NCBI GenBank assembly: GCA_032622095.1
Contig: CP136069.1
Coordinates: forward strand, 88,708,118-88,772,117
Length of the DNA: 64,000 nucleotides
DNA from: Siphonodentalium dalli
Lineage: Eukaryota; Mollusca; Scaphopoda; Gadilida; Siphonodentaliidae
Direction: 5' to 3'
Shown here: in pieces, positions 15,301 to 30,300 of the stretch
Layout: every line of letters begins with the position of its first letter
Numbering within the stretch: the stretch's first letter is position 1
Program-made: the position numbers and the translations under genes
Notes under the pieces: model-generated
The model's input: the letters and a program-made list of their open reading frames with translations, nothing else
The model's database searches: none
Told to the model about the DNA's origin: nothing

Positions 15301-18295
15301 TTTACGGCTTTTAGCCACCTGAAGTGGAAACTCTGTTGATTATAGTTTTTATTTACTTTGTTGTGCACCTAATGACAAAAAGTCAAAACTTCCTTTTGAA
15401 AGTCGAAATCTGACCACGAAAACCTCCAATGAGTGGTTTCAGTACTTTGTTTCTCCGTTTACTACATAGTTAGTGTCATGATAGCCAAGGGAGTCTGCAT
15501 CGGTATCAACCCGCACGGTTGTATAAGTACATGTACTCAAATTCATATTTCAAACTATATGTCAATCAAAATTATGGAATAATTCTAGAAATAATTATGT
15601 TGATTACTATGTGTGGAGACTTCAATACCGAATAAAATAATACCAAAGACCCATACTGGAAGCGAATGTTGGATAGTGAAAATTAGCTAATTAATTTTAA
15701 AAAATGTATTGCCTCCATGTGCGGAGAGTATATATACATTACATAGAGATATACATGAGTCAAGTTTTATATACGCAAATATTCAAATATTCACAGAGTA
15801 GTCCACATGTATTGTATGTCCATTTCGATAGACGTCTATGGTCCGCTTTCCTCGCTCATTGACGCCCTCGGGTGTATACTGTCCTAGAGATTCTAGATAG
15901 CTATGGTTCGCTGGGCGTTTTATTTATAGATAATGGGTTTTTCCGGTTGTGACAATTCGCAGTAGGTCCCTATTTGCGGAGGTCTATTTGCGGAAATCAC
16001 CGAATTCGCGGAGGTCCCCTAAAATGGTCGAAATATGTTGATTTTAATCATATCATAATCATCATCATCATCATACGGAACAAGTCTTGCGACTTTTCGT
16101 CCCAATAATATTATTTGCAATGCTTGTTTAGAAATATATGTATCGTCATTCGATATTTACTTGTGAGTCACTTGAACAAATTACTTGTCGTCGAACTCGT
16201 ATTTTATATAATAGAAGAATGAGTCTTAGTATATTTTGAATTGATCGAGCTATTTACCACCCTCTGCGTGAAGAAATATTTTCCTATGGCCTTGTTAACA
16301 ATGGGCATCTGTAGCTTTTTATTATGTCCTCTTGTTCTTCCTGATGAATGTCTTTCTAATAGGCCACAGGCATTGATATTGTAATGACCATTCAACAGTG
16401 TATATACCTCGATTAGATCTCCTCTAAATATTCGAAAGTGTAAAGACATCAGATTGAGTCTTATCATTCGGTCTCGGTAGCATATAGAGTTTTGATTTGA
16501 CGAACTAGTTTCGTTGCTTTTCTTTGTATATCTCTAACAGAATGCATTGATATTTGTGATGTGGGCTCCATGCAGTGTTACAGTATTCGATGATAGGTCT
16601 GACCATGCTTATGTAGAGCGATTAGAAAGTGTCGATGTCCAAGTTCGTGAAAGTTCTGTTGACTATGCCGATGATTTGAGAAGCTTTATTGTTTTAGGAT
16701 ATTGTAAGAAGGCTAATCTGGCCGTGTCAAATTGAGCTATAGCGATGGGATTTCTCGCAGGACAACACATTTCGGGTTTTCGAGGGGTGTATATTCACTG
16801 GATGTATTATAGTTGCAGTATGTAACTATTATGACCGCGTTAATTGCTTTCGATGTTTAGGTATGAACAATGGCTGGGCCATGCACTCTTAGCGGGAACA
16901 CAATGCCTCCGATTTTTTATCCGCATTTAGAAGCTTTCTGGTGTGGTGAATGAGAAACCTGCAGTAATAAGCCGTAGTTTTTTGTAATAATTTGAAGTAT
17001 TAGTTATTTTAACGGAATTCTGAGGTGGTGCATTCATGTAACGAATATATTTTATATTATAACTAGCAGGTTAGCCCGCCACCGGCGGCTTGTCCGAAAC
17101 ATGACATTTTTATATATATTTAAAAAAAAATTAGCTCCACGCGTTTCAATAAGGAAAATTTGTACCCGGTAGCTCCACCAGTTTCCGAGATCTGGTCTGC
17201 GCATGCGCGAAGCTGGCGTCGCACGGGCTCGGCGACCCGATAAAATTTGTACCCGGCGCAAGATACATTCACATGCCAAATTTCAAGTCGATAGCTCCAC
17301 CCGTTTCCGAGATCTCGTCTGTGCATGCGCTGCACGGGCGTCGCACGGGCTCGGCGACCCGATAAAATTTGTACCCGACGCAAGATACATTCACATAGCA
17401 AATTTCAAGTCGATAGCTCCACCCGTTTCCGATATCTCGTCTGCGCATGCGCTGCACGGGTGTCGCACGGGCTCGGCGACCCGATAAAATTTGTACCCGG
17501 CGCAAGATACATTCACATAGCAAATTTCAAGTCGATAGCTCCACCCGTTTCCTAGATCTCGTCTGCGCATGCGCTGCACGGGCGTCGCACGGGCTCGCCA
17601 ATACGACAACGACCACCGCCTGGTCAAACTACACACACGTACCAAGTTTCGTCCCGATCGGTCGAGAATCGCAGATTTGTATGAAGTACCCACACACACA
17701 CACACACACAAACATAAATATATAAGAGAGATATGTAAATTAGATAGATTGTATCAAAATATATAGGAGAGATATGTAAATGATCTACACACCATTACTG
17801 GTGTTTGTCAAAGTTTAGTGGGGTATATCAATACTCATTCACGATCATATCATTGAGGTCCGGAGGGTGTGGGCTATCTCTCGAATACACGGAGTTCTCA
17901 AAATATATAGTACTAGCAGGTTAGCCCGCCACCGGCGGCTTGTCCGAAACATGACATTTAAAAAAAAAAAAATTTATGTTTAGCTCCACGCGTTTCTATA
18001 AGAAAAATTTGTACCCGGTAGCTCCACCCGTTTCCGAGATCTGGTCTGCGCATGCGCGAAGCTGGCGTCGCACGGGCTCGGCTACCCGATAAAATTTGTA
18101 CCCGGCGCAAGATACATTCACATAGCAAATTTCAAGTCGATAGCTCCACCCGTTTCCGAGATCTCGTCTGCGCATGCGCTGCACGAGCGTCGCATGGGCT
18201 CGCCAATACGACAACGACCACCGCCTGGTCAAACTACACACACGTACCAAGTTTCGTCCCGATCGGTCGAGAATCGTAGATTTGTATGAAGTAAC

Positions 18296-18327
<32 letters not shown>

Positions 18328-21300
18328 TAAATATATAAGAGAGATATGTAAATTAGATAGATTGTATCAAAATATATAGCAGAGATATGTAAATGATCTA
18401 CACACAATTACTGGTGTTTGTCGAAGTTTAGTGGGGTATATCAATACTCATTCACGATCATATCATTGAGGTCCGGAGGGTGTGGGCTATCTCTCGAATA
18501 CACGGAGTTCTCAAAATATATAGTATAGACTAGAAGGTGACCCGACTTCGTCCGGGCTTTGACCTTGAATTGACCACTTTGAAGGTCAAGGTCAGGTGGG
18601 GTCAAACACCAACACCCCAAAAATGGTGGAAATCGGCCCAGCGGATACCGGGAAATCGGCCCAGCGGATACCGAGATACCCTATGCATCAAATCCGCCAG
18701 TTTAACCCGATTTGATTTCCACTCAAGTATATAAACGCGCCTCATATACACACGCTCATTAATTATCAAGTTTCAACGTAAAGATAAATTACCATCGGTG
18801 CCCGAGATATCGCCAAGACGTCTGAAACAGTCAAATGCATCGGCCGGTTAAGCGTTAACGTGATCTAACGTTATGACCTCCAACGACGTCATAGAAGTTA
18901 CGCATTGTTTTTATCCTGATGGAAGATAGTACCACTTCTTCTTGATACTTGAGGCAGATAACTAAAACGGATACATACTCATTATATATCGTTGGAAAGA
19001 GGAAACACGAAAGATTCTCACAGTGTCATTATTATGACTGGCATTTTATTATTCGCGCTGTTTCGAATCGATTTGTAAGCACCGAACTCAAATGAAAGTC
19101 CCGTAACACAGGGTAAAAACAGATTTGACCTCGGCACGTGAAAAGTTGACCTCGGATCTGAAAATCAATAGGCCCATGTTCGTTCCCGGGTCGAATTACG
19201 TGTCCGTACCAAGTTTGGTCGAAATCGGTCCAGCCGTGTTCGAGTCCATCGCGAACACACACACACACACACACACACACATATCTTCCAAAATATATAA
19301 TAGATAGAAGAAGATAGATAGAAGAAGATAGAAGATTTATATTTATGGCTAATAATACGATCTTGAGGGCGTTACATGTAGCGCTTTCGCCTCTTATAAC
19401 AGTGCAACTGATGGAGAGGAAAGTGGCTGTGTCTATGATTAAAGTTGATACAGGAACAAAAATGCATCAATAATTCGTTCCCAATAGAATAATGTTTCGC
19501 AGATTGCATATTGACAGGGAGTTACATTTAGTCAGTGCGTGAACGAGTTCATTTTCATATATACTTTCCCACATGCACTGATGCACAACATACCAGTCCA
19601 TTTGGGTATGTTGTCTTGTTTAATAGAAGAGCAAGATTTTTAAGTCGTGTCGAACATTCTGACCGTGCTTTCAGCAGATGCCATATTGTCCAGCATGAGA
19701 GAGGAATGTTGTGAATCTCCGGATTAAAGCCAGCGATTCGTTGCTGTAAACATCGCTAATCCATTTTGATGCGTACACATGTTCCACAGCTGATTTCACA
19801 AGGCTTTTCCATGCTTGCTTGCAAGGAAATATGCCTGTGTTCAGAAACGACTCCAGATGGTCATTGAGACCATATATTTCAAGTATACGGACAATGTCAT
19901 TCACAAATCCAGTTGAGGGTCGTTCAAAAAGTCCGCATCGAAAGTGTTTGTATAGGAAAAGTTTGAGTGGTACTTGATGGCCTTCTGGTAGTTGTAGTAG
20001 ATCGCCAAGGCATTTGAGCTTCTTGGAACTGATTTCATGCTCGAGAGGCATAAGTTCCAGGAGACTAAGCGAAACATTAGTACTTGTACGCTTTGGAATG
20101 GATTGCATTCTACAAATGTGGGACAAACTATTTCCGACCTTGGTTATTCAAATATCCTACAATCTATTTAAACTATATCTCCAATCACGATCGGAGAATA
20201 ATTTACGAATTAACGCAGTTTTATAGTTACGGATTTTAGCCACCCGAAGTCGAAACTCTGTTGATTAACTTGATTATAGTTGCATCTACATGACAAAAAG
20301 TCAAAACTTCCATTTCATAGTTGAAATCTGACCACGAAAACCTCCAATGAGTGGTTACAGTACTTTGTTTCTCCATTTACTACATAGTTAGTGTCATGAA
20401 TAGTCAGAGGAGTCTGCATCGGTGTCAACCCGCACGATTATATAAGTACATGAACTCAAATTCAATCAAAATTATGGAATAATTCTAGAAATAATTATGT
20501 TGATTCCTATGTGTGGAGACTTCAATACCGAATAAAATAATACCAAAGACCCACACTTGAAGCGAATGTTGGATAGTGAAAATTAGCTAATTAATTAATA
20601 GCTTACCTCTCCTAGTTCCCCGAGAGCTTGATCAATAGCTTGGGCGTGTGAACGTCTATGTCGGCTTGCGTCTATCGTCCCCAGTGGTATCCTGTTGAGA
20701 TTATACAGTTATCGCATTGTTTCGAGGTTGACACGAGGAATTGTCAACCCGAGGAAGTCAATATTCACCAAGGCCGTAGACCGTGGTGAATATTGACTTC
20801 CAAGGGCTGACAATTCCTCGTGTCAACCAAGAAATAATGCGATAACTGTTTTATTATATGAAACGCGCTTTGATTGGACAAGACGTTGTGACGTTGAAAG
20901 TCGCTGTGAAAATCCTATCTATTTTCAGGTCTGATAATAAGTTCTGTTAACCCCTGAATTATCTGACGTCACTCAGAATTGTTATTAACCTATTGTTTGA
21001 TTAATGAGGTGAACATCGTTAGATATCTCGATATTTTCGTTACGTTTTAACATAGGAATTGGGAAAGAAATTTATGATCATATAATAAAAATTATTAAAG
21101 TAAGTGTATCTCTTTCCTGAACATTCTGCATTTATTCAGTGGTATAAAACAATAACTTCGAGTCAGGCATACCAGACAATAGGTGCTTCTGTTACTAGAA
21201 GATAATTTTCCACCTATTTTAAATAGATAAATAGACACTTTAATTTCACTCTGTTAGTGTGTGGTGTGTATGTTTGAAACACTTTGAAGTCAATCGTCAA

Positions 21301-24300
21301 ACCTCGTCAGATTCCGTACCGTTTCAGTCTCGGTTTTATACAACGCCGTGATTGGTTCGAACGATATCGCTTTACTTTTATCTGGGTCAAGGACAGGCGC
21401 GCCTTTTGAATTTATATGTATTCCGTCGATTCGTGGATATGAAACATTTATTTACAACATTGGTGTAGAATAGTCTATGAAATATCTATATTAATTTACT
21501 GCATGGCCTAAATTTACTTTTGTAGTCACGCCCAATAGCACAATTATTGCAGCCGTTGTTGGCCGGGTCAGACCATAATAACATGCACCGTGAATCGGTG
21601 CTATCAATGGTGGGGTCAAATCGGATGGTTGGCCCATGTTTCTGGATATTTAGTGATCAAAGAACACGAGCCATACAAAAATACTAGATCGAATAAGTCT
21701 TCAAATAATCGGATTACTATGCGAAACGTCGCCAATAGAGTGGTGACACATTTCTTCCAGATCTGGATATAATATCATCCGCGAAAAATGAATTATAATT
21801 ATACCAGGGAGCTATAGGCCAAAGAGGTCATAGATCGAGGAGTCCAGGATGACTTTGAAGTGAGGTATATGTAACAGGAGTTGTTTCCATTGTGTTTTGG
21901 GAAGAATACGTGCCTTCAAAACATGTTTCGTAGACAAATTGTTGTTGTTCTTGGAAGTTATTCCATGGGACATAAAGCGCATTTAAGATTCTTGGAACCA
22001 TGACAGTTTTGTGCATGCAGATCTGAAGAATATCAATTACTGATGATGCCAGAAGTGATCGACACGATTCATAGACTCACCTTTATATTTAAGTGGAGGC
22101 GCACGGCAGTCGTTTATACCTATATACCCAAGAGATAACAAACAACCCCTTTATGACTTTGGATATAATGTGTTTGTGGGAATATATATTGCGAGAATGT
22201 GAGAAAAATAAGTGCGAAAAATATTAGCCTGCAATTTCCAACTATTTTTGCTACATGAATTCCATTTATAACCGTTAAACATTTGGTCTCGTGGGGCCCT
22301 CTCCAAATACCCTTCATATTGTCTTATTATTATTTTTTTCTATCGGCTTACCCTGCACTAAAATCACTAGTACCGGGTTCCAAAGTTCAATTTCCATTAT
22401 ACTATAACCAGAGGTTAATTTGAAATGTTGTTAATCTCTGGACCAGAACGAAGTCCAAATTAAATATGTGTTATCTCCCCTGAATATGTGTTATGTCGTC
22501 GTAATAATATATATTGAGGACTGGAGGTTCGTGTAAGTTTTATGAAGTTGCCCTTCAATCACTTTTTTTGTATTCTAATATACAAATAAATATGCCAGTA
22601 TCAATTGCCATGATTATAGGATAACAACAACTATTTGTACTCACATTTTTGTGTGTTCTAATATACAAATAAATCTGCTTAAATCAATTGCCTTGTTCGT
22701 GTACTCACATTGTTGTGGTAACAGGCCCGAACGAGTTATTAATAACAAATGTTGGTTGAGATATTGAAAACCCATCCACCACATGTCCATAGTTGAGAAA
22801 TACAAGACAACACCACACATCGTCATCTTCTTGAGATATCCTGCATCCTGATAGTATTTCCTGATCAAAGACACTATAAGTCGTGAATATAAAATGAAAG
22901 ACGAACGATAAACTGAACGGATTGTAGGATAGCAACAACTCTTTGTATATATATGGAACTAATAAAGCAAACTTTGAAACATGTCTACCAGTTTTGTTTT
23001 AAACATATTTTAATTCAAATAATATATAACTGATTCGTTAAACGGACAGGTATCGTTCGAACCCCAAATTTATGTATACATTGAGGTGTCTCAAAACATG
23101 CATACGTTCAAGATTTCTGAACAAATTCGTAGACAAAGTGCTGAAAATACGTGTTTTGTTTCTTCTTTTTTTATTTTGATTAAAGAGATCATTTCGTTTA
23201 AGCCGGTTCAACTTTTAAAATCAGTATTTGCATAAAAATTGCGCCTTTCAACCATGGGAAGACAATCTAGAGCTGTCGGCGCTCTAAAAACTTTATAGTA
23301 CGGCGTAATTTTGATGATTAAAACGAAGAGAAAGCAGTGCATGGAAGTTCTTCAAAACTTACACGGAATAATTAACGATTAACGCTCATTTACGCTCATT
23401 TACATAATATATATATATATATATATTTAGCTCTCTCATCGGGACAACTCATTACTTTATTAAACATATTACTTGATCTAACTATTCCATAGAATTTAAA
23501 ATTCCAATTTTTAATCCTACTTTGAATCTACTAAATCTTTAAATGGTAATAAAACACAATTTGTTACCTTGTTTTTACTATTGAATACTTTTTTTTCCTT
23601 TTTTTTTTACATATATACTGGGACATCCAGCTCGTATGTAATACTTTTGATTTCTTCTCACAAGCAGTTCCAATCCACAATGGTGTTGGGAGAAAGTTTT
23701 TTTGAAAGTCTTGAGTTGGCATAAGTAGTTTCCAAAGTCTCCACAGTACTATATGAGTTGTATAGAAAATCTGGCAGTACTGAAATTCGGTTATTTCTGT
23801 CATCACGAGGCCAAGAAGAAATGTGTGTGCATTGTTGTAAGGATATCAATTGCGGATACTGGCAAAAGTCACAGCAGAGATCATTCCAATGGAGTATGAC
23901 CACACACAGTCCATCAAACAACAAAACCTGTTAGCAAGGACATATATTTGAGAAAAATAATGCACCGATTATATATAACGTATGATCAGTTCACCATTAT
24001 TTGTGGGTAGACATGCACGAGACCCGCAACTTCAGTAATGTCTTTTATAATATTGCTGTATAAAATAATTACTTTTTCAGTGATTGAAGTGATCTCCGTA
24101 AACCTAATATTTTCCACAACCCCTCCCCAGTATTTCTAAAACATGAATACAATGAAATTGATATAATTACGATTACCTTATAAATATCTGACACCGGTAT
24201 TGATTTTCGACGACTAGTTTCTGACATATTTTTAAACTTCTTGCGTGCCAAGAACGCCCTGACTGTTGCTTGTATCCTGATAGCACATGATTCCATCCGT

Positions 24301-27300
24301 AATAGACGATTATTAAATTGTTGCGGGTGCCACGACTTCAGGAACACCTAGAATATGCATAACGAAATTAACCGTACACCTGGAATATTCTACTGTTAGG
24401 GAACACTTCTCCATGATTAACCCATTGTACTAAATACTCATTGACGAGTAGTTCCCTTAGGAAATGTTCAGATAATAAGTTTGGGATCTAAAACTTCGTT
24501 TTGTCCTTAATCAGCAATTGAAATTGACACATTCTTCGAATAATGTAAAAACTAGAATGCACTCACTGGAGCTGCCTATACTTGCGCCCATCACGCATTT
24601 GGCATGTTTTGTGGTGTCTTGCTAACAACAGTTTGAACCACGGGTGCTGGCCCCTCGTTTGAGAGATCCATACAAAAAATATGGATATCAAATTTCAATT
24701 AATCCAACGCTGAAGTATTTGTGTGTACGGACAGAATATCTCTGTTATCTCCAGTTGATATATTACACTAATGGTGGTCTTTGTACGAGTTGTTTGACAT
24801 ATTTATAGAACAATATAGACATCGCTGATATGAAGGGTGTTTTGACGATTGGTTGCCGATGATGCTATATATTATACATGTATACCAATGGGTTAAATTA
24901 CTAGTTTGACTAGAATGATTACCGGCACAATTAAATAAAAGACAAGTTAGTCTTTGATTAAACGTGTATAAATGTCAAGATGCCTATTAGCGACTGATCT
25001 ATACAGTCATCGGGAACATATCATCATAATGTATATTGCGTTGAGAATGAGAAAGCTTGTTTTCCCAGTTAATAAATAAGGCATTTTAATAATCCATGTT
25101 TCCACATTCACATTTTCAGTGTAATTGTTTCTCAATTGAACCATGCGCTCGACTGTTTGCCCGGACATGGTTCATAAATATGAGGGTGACGACCCCCCTC
25201 CCCCTGGCATCCGGCTTAAAATGGACCCCGGCATCCGGAATACGCCATAACAGAGAGGCGGCATCCGGAATACTATTTGATTAAATTTATTGTAAACAGA
25301 CTCGGGAACGAAGTGAACGTTGGCATGAGGTATTGGAATTAGTCTCCGTATTGACTAGTAATGATTTGATTTAGCAGCTTTACGGAAAGATTAAACTTTT
25401 TACTAAATGTATGATCTCATATCATACATATATATATACGCCCTGCTGTCTAACTTACTCGCGGCCACATTGGATCCACCAGGTCCGGTTCCGTGGTTTT
25501 AGTGCTACAGTTCAAAGTTTTGGAGTAGCATTTCCATATTTGACATAAATGGAAGTCATGAATATTCAAAAGCTCCATATATGGAAATGCTACTCCAGAA
25601 CTTTGATCTGTAGCAATAAAACAACCGTGACTGCATGGAAGAATATCTGATACCATGGAACCGGACCTGCATGCATGGTGGATCTAATATGGCCGCGAGT
25701 TAATGACATGATATGGCGTATTGGGTGGGGGTGAAAGGCATAGACCATGTTCCAAATGACAGGAGTGGTATAATATACTGAATGAGGAGAAGTTGAAGTG
25801 GCATACGTGCGGAAACCACCAATATAGCCAATCTTGGGTGACCGTTCATGGTCGTACACGGTAGTATTGAACACCAGGGACACGCAAATAGAAAACTAAC
25901 ATCTTTTTAATATTTAATATTTCAAATTAAAGGTACTCAATCAGAGGGTCTCCATATCATCACATTCCAACAAAAACGACAACATGTTTTGAAATGCCGC
26001 TTCAGTTATCATAATCTAATAATTGCCCAAATATAACGAAAAGCACAATCAACTATAGTATAAAATTCCACAAAACCCTGCAAAACCTGTTATTTATCAA
26101 CATTTTGTTCAACGAAATTTTGCCGGTTTGTCAAATATCTAACACAAAAAGCCACTTGATTTTACCCGCAATTTGGTCAATGAAATTCTTCTCGTTGACT
26201 GTCTATTGGGCCACCTAAAATAATAGATTTCAAACATCGATATTTGATCACTCTGAGCGGTGATGGATGGGTTCCTCGACTCGAATCAAATATGTTTACC
26301 CCCCCCCCCCCCCACCCCGAAGCCTAGGAAATAGTAATTTGCGAGCGTTTATTCGGATTGAGTACCTTTAACAAACGTATAGCATTATACATGTGCAGTA
26401 TAGTAAGCACATTCTCAGCTAAGTGGGCCCAATGGACATGATGTTTCACCGAAAAATCGAAGTTAACCATAAGAGCCAATTCGGTTAGTTTCTTGAAGTA
26501 GAGTATCCATATAATTGAAATCTGTATTGGCGGGCGTTTTAACAAATTATCCCTTGACATACAACAGATGGAAATATGGGCCTCCAATTTCCCATGCGAC
26601 AGAATACGTTACATACGTTACCACTGCCGACTAGGCTAACGTCATTATGTATAACACATCGAGATTGCATTCGGATTTGCAAAGTATTAAAATGATCTGA
26701 AACTCGTTCAAGATCACAAAACTAGTGCTCTAATTCATTCTCTTCTCAATCCTCGGAAATTAAGCAAACATGTATTGTGGCGGACATGCATGTTCAAAAT
26801 GATATATGATTATATGATATTATAAACTAATGTATTTGGAAGTATATTATCTGCGATGGCTGTCTATTCAAATCAAGATTTTACTATTAGCATGCGTCTC
26901 GTTACGGTGGTAACGTATTCTGTCGCTTATACCTTAAGTGCTCACAAGCTATACATTAAACATAAAATACTCATTTGACATTAAGACAATCAATTTTATT
27001 CCATATCATGTCAAATGTACAAGTTTAATACTGTTAAATATGCATGCAATTAACAATTAAGCATGCAGTGACTGCGTAATCTGACGTCTGCGTGGTATGG
27101 ATTTTTATTAAGTATAGTTTTCATTTCGCTCGAATCCAAAATATCATCGAGTGAAATGTTAATACGCTCGTATATGCTTAGCTGCTAATTTGTATACGAA
27201 GTATTTATATAAATAACCCAAATTGCACAAGTAAGCCCAAGATAGAGTTAAAAACGAACTTAATTACAAACTATATACCGGTACACGGACTGGCTAAATC

Positions 27301-30300
27301 GACTAGGACTCACTTTATCGTTCATATTGCATCAATGTGAAATGACAACTGTGGACAAAATGAAATTAAAACATGTGTCCACAAGACACCATAAACACTC
27401 CCCCGATCCAAATTCAGTTGACCGCCGTCAATTTTGATGGGGTTTGTGGTGACTGTTTAATGCGTCTTGGGGGAGGGGTAAATTACAGCACCCTTTGTTT
27501 GACCTTAATATATAAAGGAACCGAGAAATGGAATGGGTCACCTACATGAACCGCTCTGCGTGGGCGGCTGCCATGTTCGAATAAGGAATGGAAGTCACGT
27601 GGTTCGTATAAGTTTAATAAAAGCTGAAAAATGCGACTTTTTGAAAAAACAGTGGCGGCCATTTTGAAAAAAAAAGTGGCGTCCATATTAAAAAAAAGTG
27701 GCGGCCATTTTGAATCAGTCGACCATTATGATTGGTTTGTTGGGGGAAAAATCAGTCTTCGCAGTTCACATTGACCATTCATGTCAAATTGAATGCTTTG
27801 CGTCACAATAAAGTGAACGATTATGTTACTACCGTTGATACATAATTACATGTATAAGAAGGCAGTGTAACTCACCAAAATTGATCATAAGTGGTGTAAA
27901 TTCAACATAATTGATATTTCGTTGTTTTCACTTGGTTATTTTCACGTATCCTTCCAAATAATAGTCATCGTATTTCCCGGACAGAACCGATTAAATTGGG
28001 AGAGAACCGACTCGATCGGGAGAGAACCGATCGAGATATCACAATTCGCAGTTTTCGTCGTTGTTATTACTCGCACAATAGGATTTTCATTATGACTACG
28101 TTATTTGGGACCATACATTATGAGGGGAATGGAAAAACGAATCGAATTATCACCTAGATGGCTCAAAAATTGCGTTTTAACTGTCAAAAACTCACGAAAA
28201 TGTATAATTTGGATCATCAGGAACCGTCACAAATCAGTCAAGAACCATCACAAATCGGCGATAGAACGACTTCCGATGTAACAGTTCCTACACAGTGGGT
28301 GACCATTTCAGTCCGTAAATTTGGCCGAAATTATTTAAATTATCTAAATATGCGGGGTTTTCTTTGAAAACAATTTTGGCGATATCACGTACACGGGGGT
28401 GATCCAACTGGAACACAAACCATTTGCTAATTGTCATCTCAATACATCCAAAATAGCGTACAAAAGCCTCAATAGAGTATTTAAGACCATCAAGTGTGTT
28501 CCATCCCATCCAATTGGTTTACGAAACCACGAGACACTCGCTGGTTGGTTTGAGATATTCGATGATGGTTTTGTACACTAGTTGGGACACTCATAGGTTG
28601 GGTTGTGGGACATTTTGCATGGGATGGATTTAGACACCAGTTGTTTTAGACACTTCTGATTCTGATGGTTTGAGGTAAACGTCGTGATAGATGGGACACC
28701 CATTTGGATGGTTATGAACAGTCATTAAATGGCGTGGGACACCCAGTGGATGGTTTGGGGTTCTCAATTGATGGTTTGAGACGCTCGTTGAGTTGTTTGG
28801 GATGTTTTGGAATACTCATTTGAGCGGGGTTGGACACCATTTGGATGATTTGGGACACTAGTGGGGTTGATTTGGGATACATATTGGGCGTTTCGAGACT
28901 CTAGTTGGCTGATTTGTGACACCAATCTATGAACTTTTTGTTTGGTATAGCATATTAACTAAGATGTTGGATTGAGACACTCGTTGCGTGGATTTACACT
29001 CTTTGGGTGGTTTGGGACCCTTGGTAAGTGGGATTGGACACTCATTGGATATATTTGGATAAGATTTATGTTGCTTTTTACACTCATCTGATGCATATAT
29101 AAATTATAGTATAGCTTTGTGCAAATAGAAGTGATTTGCTTTTAAGAAATTGTGTATTGTTGATCAGTGATTCCTGGATCACTATTAATATTATAAAAAT
29201 CAGCTTCGTACTCATAAGTGCAAATATAGTCATTATGGGGGGGGGGCGTGGGGTCTCTGGAGGAAACGGAACCTAGAAAATCTGATTTATTTGAACATTC
29301 CTGGGGTGTAACACATTTGAGGCATCAAACCTTTCGTACGCGATTGTGTAAATAAAACCCAGCAGGCTCTCGGTTAATAGCCAGTTATGTTGGAAGGGCC
29401 ACGTTAGAAGGTTTATCAATCTAAACCTCCCCATTATATGAAAATGTCATAGTGTATATTTGTATCTTTCTTCTGCTCATATTACCTGGAAATCCCTCAG
29501 AATTAATATAATACACCCTTACACCACTTTTGTTATTATTGAATGTCATTATTCCATTTAGTATAAAGAAAGGGCTAAATAATTCATCTCACATGGAGAT
29601 ACTTCGAATTGCGTAATGTCCATGATATACCTGGATATACAGGGTATTATGCTTATCCGTGCATGCTTGACGAGTGTTTCTATCATATGGAAATTAAGGG
29701 AGGGGGAAATGACGCTTCGTTGGTGCAGGTAATATATGCGTACACAACAAAGAACAAATCGAGTACATGAGACATTGCGATTTAATGACCGTTTCATGCA
29801 TAACATCGAGATGTCGAGCTATCATGCAGGTGTTTTATGGGCTGAAACGTTGGAATCTCGATCATGAACCCTACGTAGCTATTAATTGTATGATGCTGCA
29901 ATACTCGCTATATCTATATTTGCGAATGTTGGAAGAACCCGTTGTAAACTCGATGAAAACTCGAACCTAACATGGGGTGCAAATAGAAATTACTGGAAGG
30001 GGTGCATTTAGAAACTATAGGTAAACACCCATAACAGGGACCTCCAGCCACGTCCCTGCTAACTCGTGAGTTACACTGATTTAACACATCATAGCCTATA
30101 CTATTAATGACATCAGAACATATATGAAACACAAACAAACATACATGCTTTCACTCTTGCGCATGCACCCACACCCTAAAGATGATCCATGTGCCGGTCT
30201 GTCCGAATTATAATTGGGATATTTTCAAGCAGAAACGGTCAAAATGTGAAGCATATCATTCGCATCTTTGACATCCCAGCTCTGGTTTGGCGACATTTCA

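Larger units (their letters stand above)
11148..20606 (-). other. Intron v18-v19 (9.5 kb)
   Basis: The intron holds Helentron-like units (11.4-12.24 kb and 18.5-19.3 kb), R3 and R2 copies, two LINE fragments, a 170-bp tandem duplication and the 17-18.5 kb 120-bp arrays. Segments 12,243-13,797 and 14,101-14,884 show only weak internal similarity (related stretches near 12,500 and 13,660) and no gene. Confidence 0.7.

Noticed and set aside
17052-18328. Many overlapping 60-110-codon frames on both strands
   Set aside because: All are shadows of the 122-bp tandem repeat, whose near-regular unit keeps several frames open.
21828-22023. Minus frame starting after TATTCTTCAG and ending in a stop, considered as the last exon
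   Set aside because: v17 ends in phase 2 and this frame needs phase 0; v18 at 20,607-20,691 fits in phase and continues the MH2 pattern.
24354-24475. Minus-strand frame ending SRIFQ just before v15, resembling the GxTK|VFLK junction
   Set aside because: It starts in phase 0 where phase 2 is needed, and the DNA (CCTAAGGGAA...TCAATGAGTATTTA) recurs at 32,228-32,290, so it is repeat sequence.
26366-26521. A 52-codon, phase 0-to-0 candidate exon (NAIRLLK end) first taken for the region before the SH1 helix
   Set aside because: It lies inside the 6.25-kb transposon, its donor would be the MITE terminus, and v14 at 35,215-35,384 supplies the true RCISPN...GFPIR segment.
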